DNA of 64,000 nt, taken from positions 115,041,549 through 115,105,548 of the forward strand of contig CM043953.1 in the NCBI GenBank assembly GCA_014529385.2. Direction: 5' to 3'. Positions 12,345-23,999 of the stretch are shown here, one piece after another; positions within the stretch are counted from its first letter, which is position 1; each line of letters starts with the position of its first letter. A program made the position numbers and the translations under genes. The stretch is from Adiantum capillus-veneris. Taxonomy: Eukaryota; Streptophyta; Polypodiopsida; Polypodiales; Pteridaceae. The notes under the pieces were generated by a model. It was not told where the DNA came from. It did not search any database and saw only the letters and a list, made by a program, of their open reading frames with translations.

Positions 12345-13032
12345 GTGACCCCCCCTAGCCTTGAGACACCAATACACTACCTCATGTATTGTAGCAACTC
12401 ACAGAGGCGTTTGGGCCTTTATCCCTCATGCGGAGGCGTTGGGCGCATGGGCCACCCCAATTGAGGCTTTTTTGGGGCTCCATGAAGGTGCGAGTTGAGC
12501 ATAGAGCAAACTATTCTTTTGCCTTTTACTAGAGAATATTGTGTGCTTGGCCCGAATCCAGCACCGTACTTAAAATTTTGGCAAGGGCTTCCTCCTCAGC
12601 GAGGAGGCCCCTCACAGTCTCCTTTGTAAACCTATCCACGCTTTCCTCGCCCATGCATTGATGCAAAGTCATCCATTATGAATCAAGCCAATCGTTGCCA
12701 TCTCTCTGTGGCAAGGAGGAGGTACCCCTCCTATCTCTAGCTGCCTCTAAGGGTCTATTGAATCCCTTTGGAGAATTACCCCTTGCAATACAAACAAGTG
12801 GAGGGGGTGATTGTGGAAAGAAAATGGTGATCTGTGTCGGATGCTTGAATGAAGTGGACCAAAAATTGCTCGTGTGGAAATTTGTTTCTCCACTTTTTGG
12901 TAGCCCATACACTCTCCTCTCTACACAAATTAGCTATTGGCTGCTCCTTGAGTCGTCTACGCCTCCATCTATGTCGCTTCAAAGCTCTCTCATGCCTGCT
13001 AAGCACTAAGATTCTCAAGCTTTGATACTAAT
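12345..13032 (-). mobile_element. internal fragment of an inverted LTR retrotransposon
   Basis: On the minus strand this follows directly after the LTR at 13033-13263 and a primer-binding-site-like TTAGTATCAAAGC, a degenerate form of the plant Copia site TTGGTATCAGAGC. It holds open but unrecognised segments (for example 12676-12912) and no pol domain. The left limit is approximate. Confidence 0.4.
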
Positions 13033-13071
13033 TGAAGTGCGCATGCATGAAGCGTGAGCGTGTGCGTGCGG

Positions 13072-13124
<53 letters not shown>

Positions 13125-13263
13125 TCTTTAGGGACTTTAACCCACAACTATGTGCAGGTTTAGGTTTGAGTCCTTATTAGTTATGTTCACAATGAATGGT
13201 CAATGTTAGTGTTTGATCGCCCAGTTACTCTGGGAGGGCACATTGGGCTTTACCACCCCAACA
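13033..13263 (-). mobile_element. inverted Copia-type LTR
   Basis: Read on the minus strand it begins TGTTGGGGTGG at 13263. It then matches the 3' LTR of Copia-1 at 34085-34262 (shared TAAAGCCCAATGTG, CCATTCATTGTGAACATAAC and TAATAAGGA) and continues through an (AG)n-containing tail to a degenerate primer-binding site. It is therefore an inverted relative, or the inverted missing 5' LTR, of Copia-1. Confidence 0.75.
13076..13120. repeat. (AG)n microsatellite inside the LTR
   Basis: Pure AG run within the inverted LTR. The Copia-1 3' LTR has only a short CT stretch at the same place. Confidence 0.95.
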
Positions 13264-13264
13264 C

Positions 13265-15340
13265 AGAGTTATAGTTAGAGGTATTGGTACCAATGTATGC
13301 TCAAGCTACAGAGCAACCTTTGAGGACCATCAACATCTATTTAAAAACTGCTCAATAAAAATCAGCAAGCTCATTTGAGAGCATTATTTTTGCATTGATT
13401 TATTTCTTGGAGTGCACCTCTTTTTGGTGCTTGCTTATGTGCTCACTCCATTGATGTACAGTGAGTGTGGATTGGCATTGTATGCATATTATGGAGCCAT
13501 TTGGCATTTCTACTCATTAGCATTAAGTAGTGTTATGCTTTATGGTTTTAAATCCTCTATCAAAGACTATAGTGGTCGAGGTTTTTTGTTGACAAATGTT
13601 GTTGAGAGCATCTATCACTTTGGCATCTTGGATGCTTTTTATAAATTGATTCTTTTTATTGAGATTTTACTCATTTTGCAGGGGAGACTGTCTGATTTTC
13701 CCTAGATTTCTTGCCACAGTTTTGGCTTGATTGCCATACATTCTTTTGATACTTTTGGCAGTTCAATCTTGCATAAATGTGACAATTGCAGGTAAAGCAA
13801 TAAGGAGTGAGTGCTAGTTTATGCTTTTGTCTCTCCCTCTCCCTCTTTCCACACACATAGCATTCACGCACTCTTAACTTGAAGAGTTTCTATTTTGTGA
13901 CATTATCCATCACCATAGCAAAGGGAGTACTTCAAGAAGCACACAAAGTGCTTCTTTTATGACATCTAGAATCACCATACCAAGGGAAGTCTATGATCCG
14001 TGTATAAGGTGTTTGATGAACGTACTACCATGGCTAATATGTATGCTAAATGTGGTGTATTTAGGGAAGGTCTTTGAGGGGCTTTAACATGGGAATGCAC
14101 AATTCAAAGAGTGTGTCAATATGTGGTGTACTTGAAATAGCACAAGGGATTTGGAGCTTGGCCAAGGTGAGGAGTATGGAGCTAAGTTGGAGGGCAAAAA
14201 GTCAAAGGGACATTGGTCTAGTGATTAAAATGAGGGGCTGGAGTATGGAGCTTGGGAGTTTTTTTTTGGAGCAAGGAGATGACAGCCAGTTAACCCCACA
14301 TGAAAAGGAGTGGGAACTTCTAAAGGCTATATATACTAAAGGAGCAGTGTTTTTCAATAGTATCACACATGTTGTTTTGCAAATTGGAGTTTTTAGAACT
14401 ATGTGAGACTTGAGACAACCTTCTGCACATGAAACTTTTGGTTTCCAAATCCAAGTGCCCTAAAATTGGTGCAAGGCACAACAAATCCAATGAAGGATCT
14501 TGACTTGCATGTCTTCAATTGGTTGTCTTGCAGTGGTCTCTTAAGTCATTGTGTGAAGGCCCCTTAAGGATTCTTTTGCTTCCATGCTTGTATGTCCCTG
14601 CATGTATTGCAAAGAAAAACAATCAACTCTAGAATACTTAGCTGCGAGGTCGTTAAGTGCCCCCCTAACCCCAAGCAATAAAATCAACAGTTGCCATTAG
14701 GTTATGTTCCAACCGTGCAACTTTCATCAAAATCAATCATGGCGGGCAACTGGCATGCGACACTTTTGTCACTTGTGGACCTCATCTTGAAATTTTCTCA
14801 TTGATTTGTATGGGTTCTCACTTTTGCACTCACTTCTTTGGTCCATGAAATCATTTTTGGTGGGGTAGATAGATATCAAAGGGGCTCAGCATTGATTTGA
14901 GCTACACATTTTGGTAATTGGTTTTGGCAATTGAAGGCGGTGCAAGATCGTAAAATTCAAGAAAAAACTCATTAAAATGGTCATAACTTTCTCCTATGGA
15001 CTTCGATTGCAAAAAAACATTATCTATGCAAAGAGAGAGGGCTGAGTTACAACTTTTAGAGCTCAGATTGTCTTTACGTCCAAAGCCTAAGGGTAGCTTT
15101 CTAAAAAAAGGTTTGTTTATAGTAGTCAATCTTTTCAGTAGAAGGGGTGTCCACGTAGTTTGGAATTTCACCTAAATAAACCTCTACGGCTTGGTGAGGG
15201 GACTACTAGGGATCTTCCACCAATCCTTGCGTGCATTTATCTGGGCAATTGGGGGGTGCATTCTGTGGCCCTACCAAAGAATAATGACTAATTTGGGTGT
15301 ATTGAGGCCACTTAAGGGCGGACTCAGATTCATGTAACCC
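13265..15340. other. repeat-derived spacer with PPR trace
   Basis: No intact gene. The plus strand at about 14030-14080 reads MANMYAKCGVFREGL before a stop, a PPR-like scrap. The rest shows no recognisable domain. The frame at 13412-13705 is hydrophobic but lacks coding character. Confidence 0.4.
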
Positions 15341-16259
15341 AGGATTCTTTTTTTGGGGTTTTGGCACATTCCAAACGCGACGGTGATGTCCACTTAACCT
15401 AAATTTGATTACAAAGTTTTTTGCAATACCTGTGTGCATTTTGTTTTTCACTCCTTTGACTCATTATCAAGCACACGTTTGCTACTTGAATCAAGGCTTT
15501 AGATCAGAGTTTTGGACAACCCTACAAGAGCTAATCTTTCGCTTACTCTACATCAACAACAATCTTTTTGCAGATAGTCTTGCTGCATACTTCTTTTGTT
15601 AATCTCTTGATTTTGTAGGGATATTTTTGTGTGTATAGTCGTCCATTGGCTATCACACCTTGGATGCATTGTCAGAGTAAATTTATTTGATTGAGGGTAT
15701 GCTGGCTGTGAGTCACGCAACAGACAGCCACCACAACGGTTCACAATTATAGTGGTTATTGTAAATGTACTTAAGATTGTGGTTAGGTTGATATCATGAA
15801 AAATTTTGTAGCCATTTGTGAGGGTTGATTGTGAGGTTTTATTGAGATGGGAGATTCTTGTGTTTGAGATCCCTTCAGAGATACAGGTGTGGAGCAATCA
15901 CTCGAGCACCCCTTTTGCATCAATGTAGGATGTATATGACTTGTGGTTAGTCATTTGGACTGCACTATTGCATTCTTGTTGTTGATGAATAGTGTACACA
16001 TTTATGCACATGTATGCCACTACAGAAACAAATTGACGTAGACAGTCAGTGATAGTTTTGTGACAATTTAGTCACACCTAGAGCTTGTTTGGTGGTTTTC
16101 AAACGCTCATTTCACAAAGGAGACTTTGCAAAAATTTCTTTCAAAGATCTCAACTGTAAAAGAATCTAGATTCAATTCTCTTTTGGTTGTTGATAGAACC
16201 ATTTTACAAAGGAGACTCTGCTGATTTTTTTGGGAGTCTGTAAAATTTCTTGAAGAGTT
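15341..16259 (+). mobile_element. 5' leader of Copia-1 (candidate)
   Basis: CCCAGGATTC followed by GGGGTTTTGGCACATTCC and GCGACGGTGATGTC matches two copies of a similar motif in the Copia-2 leader (about 55215-55275 and 55390-55445). It lies before the Copia-1 gag start, which fits a retrotransposon leader. The expected LTR at its 5' side was not found in direct orientation. Confidence 0.4.
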
Positions 16260-16881
16260 ATGTCATCTTCTTCAAATGAGAGCTCAATATTTAACATTAG
16301 AAAGCTGGATGGCACTAACGTTCCTTTTTGGAAAGAGTAAATTTACAATGTTTTGGTGCAAAAGAAGCAAGTGAAGCCTATCGAGCTACAGGGTGTCAAA
16401 CCAGAAGACATGTCAAATGGCGCTTGGGATGATTTGGACAAGCTAGCCACATCTACTATCATGTTGACATTGTCAAAGAGTGTGTATCTCAATGTGAAAG
16501 ACATGAGGATCACTTACAACTTGTGGGAGAAGTTATTTGACTTGTACGAGGAATTAAAATGTTGTCTCATTCTAGTTATGTGCTTGGCTTCAATTTCTCA
16601 AAATTTTCTATTTGTGAACACCGTTTGTATGTAAAGCAAACAAAGTCATCACATAAAAAAGGTAGTTCAAGGAAAGCAGAGCCATTACAGCTAGTGCATA
16701 GTGATGTGTGTGGTCCTATGCCTATGATATCAATGGGTGGAGCATTGTAGTTTGTTACTTTCATTGATGACTTTTCACGCAAAGTATGGATTTATTCCTT
16801 GAAACAAAAGGATCAGGTCCTTAAAATCTTTCACAGATTTGTGACATTGGTAGAAATGTAAATTGGCAAGAAATTCAAGTG
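16260..16881 (+). pseudogene. Copia-1 gag fused by deletion to integrase N-terminus
   Basis: From the ATG at 16260 the frame reads the Copia gag signature (KLDGTNVPFWKE, then TAG-type breaks, ATSTIMLTLSKSVYLNVKD, LWEKLFDLYE). At about 16555 it jumps to the integrase zinc region and core start (FSICEHRLYVKQTKSS, LQLVHSDVCGPMP, FVTFIDDFSRKVWIY). The rest of gag, the zinc knuckle and the protease are missing, so a deletion joined the two. In-frame stops follow GGAL and VEM. Coding stops where the Gypsy element is inserted and resumes at 31665 in the same frame. Confidence 0.8.
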
Positions 16882-16886
16882 CTTGT

Positions 16887-17338
16887 TGTAAGGGCAGTGT
16901 CACTAAGCAGTGGGAATAGCTTCTAACGTAGCGGCAGCAGCAGCGTGGCGGCCATGGAAGTGACAATACACAAATTGTCAATACCAATTGTCTTTATCCT
17001 AGTTTGAGCCTTGTAATCATTGTAACCTTTTGGTAATACATTGAGCAATGTTCTCCTTTTGTCATACCTATGGTACTGATGAACCTTGTACAAACCCATT
17101 ACCTAATTGCATTCTCCAGTTGTACCATTAAGTCTTATTGTAAATGCAATATCAGTTCTTGTCTATTATATACTGCTACGATTAGCTACTATCTACTATC
17201 ACTGTGGAGATCATTACCATTAACAACTATTTGTTCTACTCGTAATGTGTTAATGCTTTTACATTAATAGTACTGATCTGCTAACTTTTTGCCATTAACA
17301 TTAGTCCTAACTTTCTAGAATTAGCCCAAGCTAGTCCA
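16887..17338 (+). repeat. Gypsy 5' LTR, promoter region deleted
   Basis: Starts TGTAAGGGCAG and ends GTCCA. It matches the 3' LTR but lacks roughly 75 bp between GTGGCGG and AATTGTCAATACC, the part that in the 3' LTR holds the TATA box. It is 452 bp against 518 bp for the 3' copy. Confidence 0.9.
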
Positions 17339-17356
17339 TTTTGGCGATCACGGTGG
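17339..17356 (+). other. Gypsy primer-binding site (candidate)
   Basis: TTTTGGCGATCACGGTGG follows the 5' LTR end and has the TGGCG form common in Gypsy elements. The priming tRNA is not assigned. Confidence 0.4.
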
Positions 17357-17469
17357 CTTGAGCTAAAGCTCATAGACTGAACATCATCTCCATAAGTTGG
17401 GATCAAAGTCATGGCATCCAAAAGAGGCAAGAATCCATACCAGTAAGAGCAATCACTAGGAATTTTGGT

Positions 17470-18790
17470 GTGGTAAAAGAAGAATTACTAGAAGAGGCCC
17501 CAGTACCATCAAAGCTAAACCCCAAGGCCAAGGAATGGGAGCATCAAAGAAACACCTGGAAGGAAAAGGGCAAACCCAAAGAATTTGATGAATGGAAAGA
17601 TCAAAGAGAACTGGTAGCAAAGAGTACAGAGAATCTAGAGAAAAAGAAGCCTGAAGTTCTAGAGTGTTCAAAGGCAAGAACAATACAAAGAATTCCAGTA
17701 GCAGTAATAGAGACATTACTAATGGAAACACAAGATGCAGGTACCAATGCAGTACCAGTAGAATCTTTTGAGAGTAATGTCAGCAATATTGACACTGAAC
17801 AATATGAAATTGAGATTAACATGTGTTAGAGGATACAACAGTTAACCATTGAGCTGGGAGACATAAGGTAGAGCTTATTAGTAGTTGTGGCCAAGTTCAT
17901 CAAGAATAAGAGGAAGTAGGCAGAGCCAATGACAATAGAGGTGCCTCAGATCAAAGATGATGAAGTTCCAGTAATCCAACTGGACTGCAAGAACAAGAAG
18001 CAATGGGAACCACTATCAGGTGTTATACTGGATCGTGGGGCTGGTGTAAATATCATTGGGGAACATATGAAGGATAAAATGGGCATTACAACCTTCAAAC
18101 CATCACCATTCAGGGTGAGAATGGCAAATCAAAGGATAGTACAATCAAGTGTGTTATTGGAGAACCTACACATTAAGGTAGGATCAGAGAAGTTCAAGAC
18201 AAGCTTCTTGATTTTAGATGTGCAAGGGGCATACAATATGCTCTCAGGTAGACCATGGTTGAGAAGTACTGGTGCCATCCAAGATTATGCCAATCAAACA
18301 CTGACCATTTATGGGCCACAAAAGAAGATTCAAATCAAAACCAATAACACCAAAAAGTGGAAGACAGCTCTTAGGCCAGAAGAGCTATGTAAGAAATATG
18401 GTAACAGGAAGATAGAAAAGATGATGGCCTCACTGAATATCTTTTCAATAGCAGAGATAGACCTAACAAGAGTACTACTAAAGAAACAAAAGGCAGAGGA
18501 GCAGCACCAACAAGTTCCAGAGCGTTTTCTAGAAAGTAATGTGGATGAAAGGACGGTAAGTTTTAATGGACTTGCAAAAGATAATGGTAAGTCAATGATA
18601 CTGGCCAAATAGAAGAAACAATACTGCAATAGTAGTAATAATACTGGAGAGGAACTGGCTAATGTAGACAGAATCTATGATCCCAGTAGCAAAGATGTGG
18701 ACAGTAACTATGTTGCAAAAACAAGAACTGAGAAAGAAGCAGAAGCAGTAGCCCAGAAGCAACAATAGAATTCCTAACTAGTTACTGCCA
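17470..18790 (+). pseudogene. Gypsy gag remnant and protease
   Basis: One frame runs through several in-frame TAGs (after NMC, DIR and KRK, and at 18610-18612). The first third is a charged helical segment without a recognisable capsid or CCHC knuckle. From 17929 it reads an aspartic protease, with the catalytic region LDRGAGVNIIG at about 18028-18060 and the flap/C-terminal GAYNMLSGRPWL. The usual D-S/T-G triad is D-R-G here, so the Ser/Thr is lost. A frameshift near 18780 separates it from reverse transcriptase. Confidence 0.8.
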
Positions 18791-18793
18791 GAT

Positions 18794-20270
18794 GATCAAG
18801 AAATAGAGGAATGGAAATTGGATTTTGAAAGAGACCCAAAAATGATAAAGATCAATAACCATTTGAAAAAGGAACTGAAAGACAAAGCTTGGAGCCTGTT
18901 TCAGAAGTTCAGAGATGTTTTTGCATGGGAACACATAGATGTGAAAGGGATAGACCTAGAAGTCTGTCAACATAGAATACCACTAAAGTCAGATGCAAGA
19001 TCAATACGTCTACAAAGATACAAAATGAATCCCAATTATGCAAAGAACGTAAAGGAAGAGATAGACAATCTACTAAAGGCTGGATTCATCATTGAAGTGG
19101 AAAGCAGTGATTGGTTATTTCCAATAGTGGTAGTTCTAAAGAAGAATGGAAAGCTCAGAGTCTGTGTGGATTATAGAAAGTTGAATGCCCAAACCATCAA
19201 GGATCCATTTCCATTACCCTTAACTGACATGATGCTAGATGAAATAGCAAGGCATGAAATGTACAGCTTCATGGATGGATACAATGGGTACAACCAGTTG
19301 AATATTGCACCGGAAGATAGATCAAAGACTACTTTCATAATAGAGTCGGGATCCTTTATGTATTTGGTCATGGCATTTGGGTTATGCAATGCTCCTGCTA
19401 CATTTCAGAGATGCATGATGGAAATCTTCAGTGAATTCCTGCATAAATTCTTAGCAATCTTTGTGGATGATTTTACCATGTACTCTATTGAAGAGTGCAC
19501 ATACTGTTCTTGGAAATGGTGTTTCAAAGGTGTAAAGAAAAGAGAATATGTTTGAACCCATTCAAGTCAGTATTCATGGTATGGAAAGGACAGCTAGGGC
19601 ATGTTGTATCCAAAAAATGGGATTGAAATGGCAGCTGACAAAATTACATGCATTCAGCAGGCAAGGCCACGAAAGAATGTATCAAAATTGAGTTCATTCT
19701 TGGGATACATTAACTTCTACATGAGATTTATACACATGTTTGCTACAAAGGCAATAGTGTTATATGTACTGACCCAGAAAGACGTGAAGTTTATTTGGGT
19801 GTCAAGAAAGTTTCCAAGCTTTGAAGGATGCAATCAGTAGCATGCCTATACTAAGGCAACCAAACTAGGATGTAATTTTCCATGTGCATGTAGATGCATC
19901 AGGATTGATTATGGGTGCCATTTTGGCACAGCCAGATGGGAAAGCAGACTATCCGGTATATTTTTCCAGTAGGAGATTTAGTAAGGCAAACCAGAGCTAC
20001 TCAACTACTAAAAGAGAAGCTTTGGGAGTGGTTTTCAGTGCAGCTAAGTTCATGCATTACCTATTGGGGAAGTTATTTCATTTTTATGTGGACCACCAGG
20101 CATTATTGTTTGATCAATAAGGTGGTGATTCAAGGAAGACTCATCAGATGATGATGTTCTAATGGAGTTTGAGTTAAAAATTTTCCATAAACCAGGAAAG
20201 GAGCTATTATGGAGCAGATTACCTGTCTAGAAACACAGAAGGTAATGAGGTAGAGTGACTAAGAGATGAT
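18794..20270 (+). pseudogene. Gypsy reverse transcriptase and RNase H
   Basis: Reverse transcriptase motifs appear in order: HRIPLKSDARSIR, GFIIEVESSDWLFPIVVV, LRVCVDYRKLN, YSFMDGYNGYNQL, FGLCNAPATFQRCM and the active-site box FVDDF (19460-19474, in place of YVDD). The frame then shifts near 19490 and again later. LSSFLGYINFYMRF and the RNase H segments HVDASGLIMGAILAQPDG, SYSTTKREALGVVFS and FYVDHQALL follow (to about 20110). At least three frameshifts and several stops make it non-functional. Confidence 0.92.
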
Positions 20271-20499
20271 CTAGTAGATGCTAAGTTATTTTAGAAAACT
20301 GCAGTGGCAGTAGAGGAATTAGATCCAAAATGGATGGAGGTGCAAGAATTTCTCTAGAGTGGGAAGATTCCAAAAGACTAGCCTCATTCTAGAAAGCAGG
20401 GTCTTATTGTGAAAAGTTTGAAATTCTCCATAATTGGAGGCTCTCTCTACAGACTAGGTATTGATGGAGTAATGAGAGGATGCATCCCTATTCTGGCAC

Positions 20500-21538
20500 A
20501 GCTCTAGAGGACACTTCTCTACTGAGAGTCATATACAAGAAAATTTTGCAAGCAGGTTATGGTGGCAAAGTGTAATGGCTGATGTCAAAAGCTACTGCAA
20601 AATTTGTGACATTTGTCAAAGAATGAGAAGACCTAAAATAGCAGACATGACTCCTTTGACAACCATTCATCCATTAGAGGTGCTTATGAAATGAGGATTT
20701 GATTTCATGGGATCATTCAAGAAGGTGACACCAAGGAAAAAAAAATACATTGTAATGGCCACATGTTATGTAAGCAAGTGGGTTGAAGCCAAGGCATTAC
20801 CTAACAATACTGCCAAAGCAACAGCTTGGTTTCTATATGAACACATCATTTGCAGATATGGGTGTCCCATTGAGATAGCCTCTAATCATGGTACTCATTT
20901 CATTAATGATACCACTGAGATACTAACAGAGATATTCTTCATTAAGCATAGGAAGTCTACACCCTACTACGCTAGGTATAATAGTCAAGCAGAGAGTAGT
21001 AACAAGATCATTAAGACCATACTGACAAAGATTGTTTAGAATGAGCCTCATAACTAGGATGAGCAGTTGTTGCAAACTGCCTTATGGGCATACAAAACTA
21101 CTTACAAGGTAACTATTGGAATGACACCATTCATAATGGTATATGGTATTGAGGCAATAGTACCATTAGAGTTTGTAGTACCCAATTTGAAAATGGCAAA
21201 ACAATATGAAATGAATTTTAACACAATACTTAAGGCACGACTAGAAGAACTACAAAGATTGGATGAAATTAGATAGGGAGCACTACTGGAGCAGCAAATA
21301 GTACAGCAGAGGAGTAAGTACTGGCATGACAGAAAGATAAAAGTCAAGGAGTTTAAGCAAGGGGATCTGGTAATGTCATACCAATTCAGATTAGGGCCAA
21401 AAAAAACCAAATCTATAGTTAGCATGATCTGGACCTTATGAAGTTGATTGGGTGTTTTCTAATGGTACTGTACGACTAAAAGATCTCTCTAGACTTATCC
21501 TACCAGAAGTGTATAATGGGGCCAAAATCAAGTTGTAA
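20500..21538 (+). pseudogene. Gypsy integrase
   Basis: An HHCC-like region with CKICDICQRMRRP is followed by the catalytic core: GFDFMGSF (first Asp), KYIVMATCYVSKWVEAKAL, IASNHGTHF, and SQAESSNKIIKTILTKIV (catalytic Glu). In IASNHGTHF the second catalytic Asp is replaced by Asn (AAT at 20884). The C-terminal part reads WAYKTTYKVTIGMTPF and YGIEAIVPLE. Stops at 21037, after PHN, and after DEIR are all TAG and would be CAG or TGG before C-to-T or G-to-A changes at CHG sites. Confidence 0.9.
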
Positions 21539-21856
21539 TATTCCTCACCTATTGGTAAGGGTAATGAAAAAACCAATGCTATATTGGATTATGAACAAAG
21601 GGAGAGTTATCTCTACTAATGGGAGACCAATAGGACCAGTAGAGTAAGGATCAGTAGCTTGGGAATGTGTGCCTACTGAGCGTGACGGTTTGGTGCCATA
21701 GCTGTTGCAATCAATCCAAAAATTGAGGGCGGCTATAATAATCATTCAAAAGACCAGCCAATGCATGACTACCACCTCAATAGGTACCAACCAATCAAAT
21801 TCAAGTAATGAAGTTAAGAATTATAAAAACAAGGAGTTACTGACGGCAAATCATAA

Positions 21857-23858
21857 ATGGCACGGGTCAAGACTACTATAAGAAGGGTGGGATACCTCAG
21901 TAGACCACTATTACCTTCAAGTATTGAGAGCTCTGCACAAACCTCCTCACCATCGCCAGTAGCTTCATCAATGCCATTGCCTGGCTCCAGTCCTCTTTCT
22001 CCCTTCAACCTTTCCAACTTCACCTTCTCCATTCCTCAACACAGAGCAACCAGCAGTCCATTTGCAGACATGGTGAAGAAAGGCAAGGCTGCTGCATAGG
22101 AAGGCTCCTCATCTGGTAAGGATGTTGTGACCAAGGTATCCATTAAACCTTTAACCCTCCTAGAATTTTCCAATGAAGAAAGGAACCTGTTGAAGCAATG
22201 GGGCTTTCCAATATTAGAAGAGGCCTCAAGGCACCAGATCCATGAAGGAATTGTTAAACAAACAGCAGGTTCTTTCAACAAGGATAACAATACTGCTACT
22301 GTTAATGACAAAGAACTTCAATTGATTCCTGCCATTGTTAAGCACATATTCAAAATCCCTAATGATCCTACACCTAAATCATGTTCAGGAGAGGAAATTT
22401 CCATCTAGCTGAAAGAGAAACCTGATCAAAAGCAAAAAAGAAAGATTTTTGGCCAAGGGATCATAGTTAATGATTTTCCCTACTAGAAGGCTTACAAGTT
22501 TGCAGTGGAGGCCATAGGTTTAAAGAACTGCAGTACCTACATCTCAAAAAAGATGTTTGGTATGCTATTGGCCAGTGTGCAGTCACCTGATGCCCCTATC
22601 AACTTGGTGAACATTTTGATATCCAATGTAGTACAACAAACAACAAAATTTCTTCACATAGGGTTATATAAGGCAGGTTATGTATGGCAATACCTGTATT
22701 ACGCTACCTCCTCTAAAAATCAGAAGCCAGGAGCACCATTGGCTCTTATTAAAGCTGGTGAACCAGAGGAATCATATGAATCTACTGGTACTGGTAAGAG
22801 GAGCTTGGAAGGGGCAGTTGGAGAACTAGGGGCAAAGAGGCCCAAGCTAGACATTAAGCCACTGTAGCGTCAAAAAGAAATTGTACCATTAGGAAATAAA
22901 AACCAATCTATTACTATTAATGACAATCTAGTGCGCTCACCCCCTTCTGACTCATCTACATCAAAACATGATAGATAAGCACCAGCCACTTTGATGATGA
23001 AGAAGGATAAGCTTCAAGCTATACAAAAACACATGGTCAAAGGAAAATTCATAATGGATAATTTTGTACATCCATAATTGACCTGCACAGCTCTAGTGGC
23101 TAGGTTTGTACTTGAGCAAGAAATTGTGCAGACCATTATTGATGGCAGTGCATCAGCTATACAAGCCACTTAGAATACCATTCTCCATGCCATGGCTCAA
23201 ATGATGGAGGCTCAAGCAAGGGCTTGAGAGTTATTCAAAAAGCAACTAGACTTAGAGAAACAGGAAACAACATTGTTGAGTCAGGAAGCCACTCAATTGG
23301 CAGAATAGGTGAAGGCTAAGGATATGCAAGTATAGATGCATGCAAGGAAGCTCAAGGACATGGAGGAGAAGATGCTAAAGGCACAGTAAGCCATGAATGA
23401 AATGGAAGAGCATAATAGAAAGTTGAGCCTAGAAGTGGCTAGTAACCAGAAGACACTCCAAGTTAGGGAGCAGCAACTGGAAAGAACCAGAAGGCACAAA
23501 AAACTTATTGAGCAGGACATAATGTCTAAGTATTTGGTACAAAACCTGCTGAACATTGCCACTCCTCAAGGTACCATTACTTTACACATATTTGATGCTT
23601 AAGAATGGATCAACAGAGTAAGAACTAATCTGAAGGACAAGGCTGAAACTTTCTCTCAAGCCTTAGTAAATGAGGTACTGGTATCACACCTCTAGGATCT
23701 AGAAGATGCAGAGAAAGATGATGATGAAGATGAGGATGATGATAAGGAAGAGCAGCCGAGGACATCTGGACATCATCAAGGTCTCGATGATGATGACGAC
23801 TAGAATGACCTTGGAATTGATCCATCAACAGAAGGTGCTGCTAATGAACTGGGTTGCA
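21857..23858 (+). pseudogene. Gypsy third ORF downstream of pol, N-terminal part
   Basis: A single frame of about 660 codons starts at the ATG at 21857 and contains 14 stops (9 TAG, 4 TAA, 1 TGA) but no frameshift. The product has a basic Ser/Pro-rich start, a globular segment (about 22127-22860), a long coiled coil (about 23190-23560) and an acidic Asp/Glu tail. It sits where some plant Gypsy elements carry env-like or extra ORFs, but no signal peptide or membrane segment is visible. It is cut by the element at 23859 and resumes at 29503 in frame. Confidence 0.65.
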
Positions 23859-23999
23859 TTGTGCATTATACGGTATACTTATAATACGTATAAAACGGGC
23901 ATTTTATACGATACCTGTATTATACAGGTGTTTTATACACTACCACATCATCAAAATGGCCGTATTGTATAACTTTATATTATTTCAATCGATATAAAT

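Noticed and set aside
13412-13705. Hydrophobic 97-codon frame as a membrane protein
   Set aside because: No homologue is recognised, it starts and ends arbitrarily in AT-rich sequence, and the T-rich composition alone explains the hydrophobicity.
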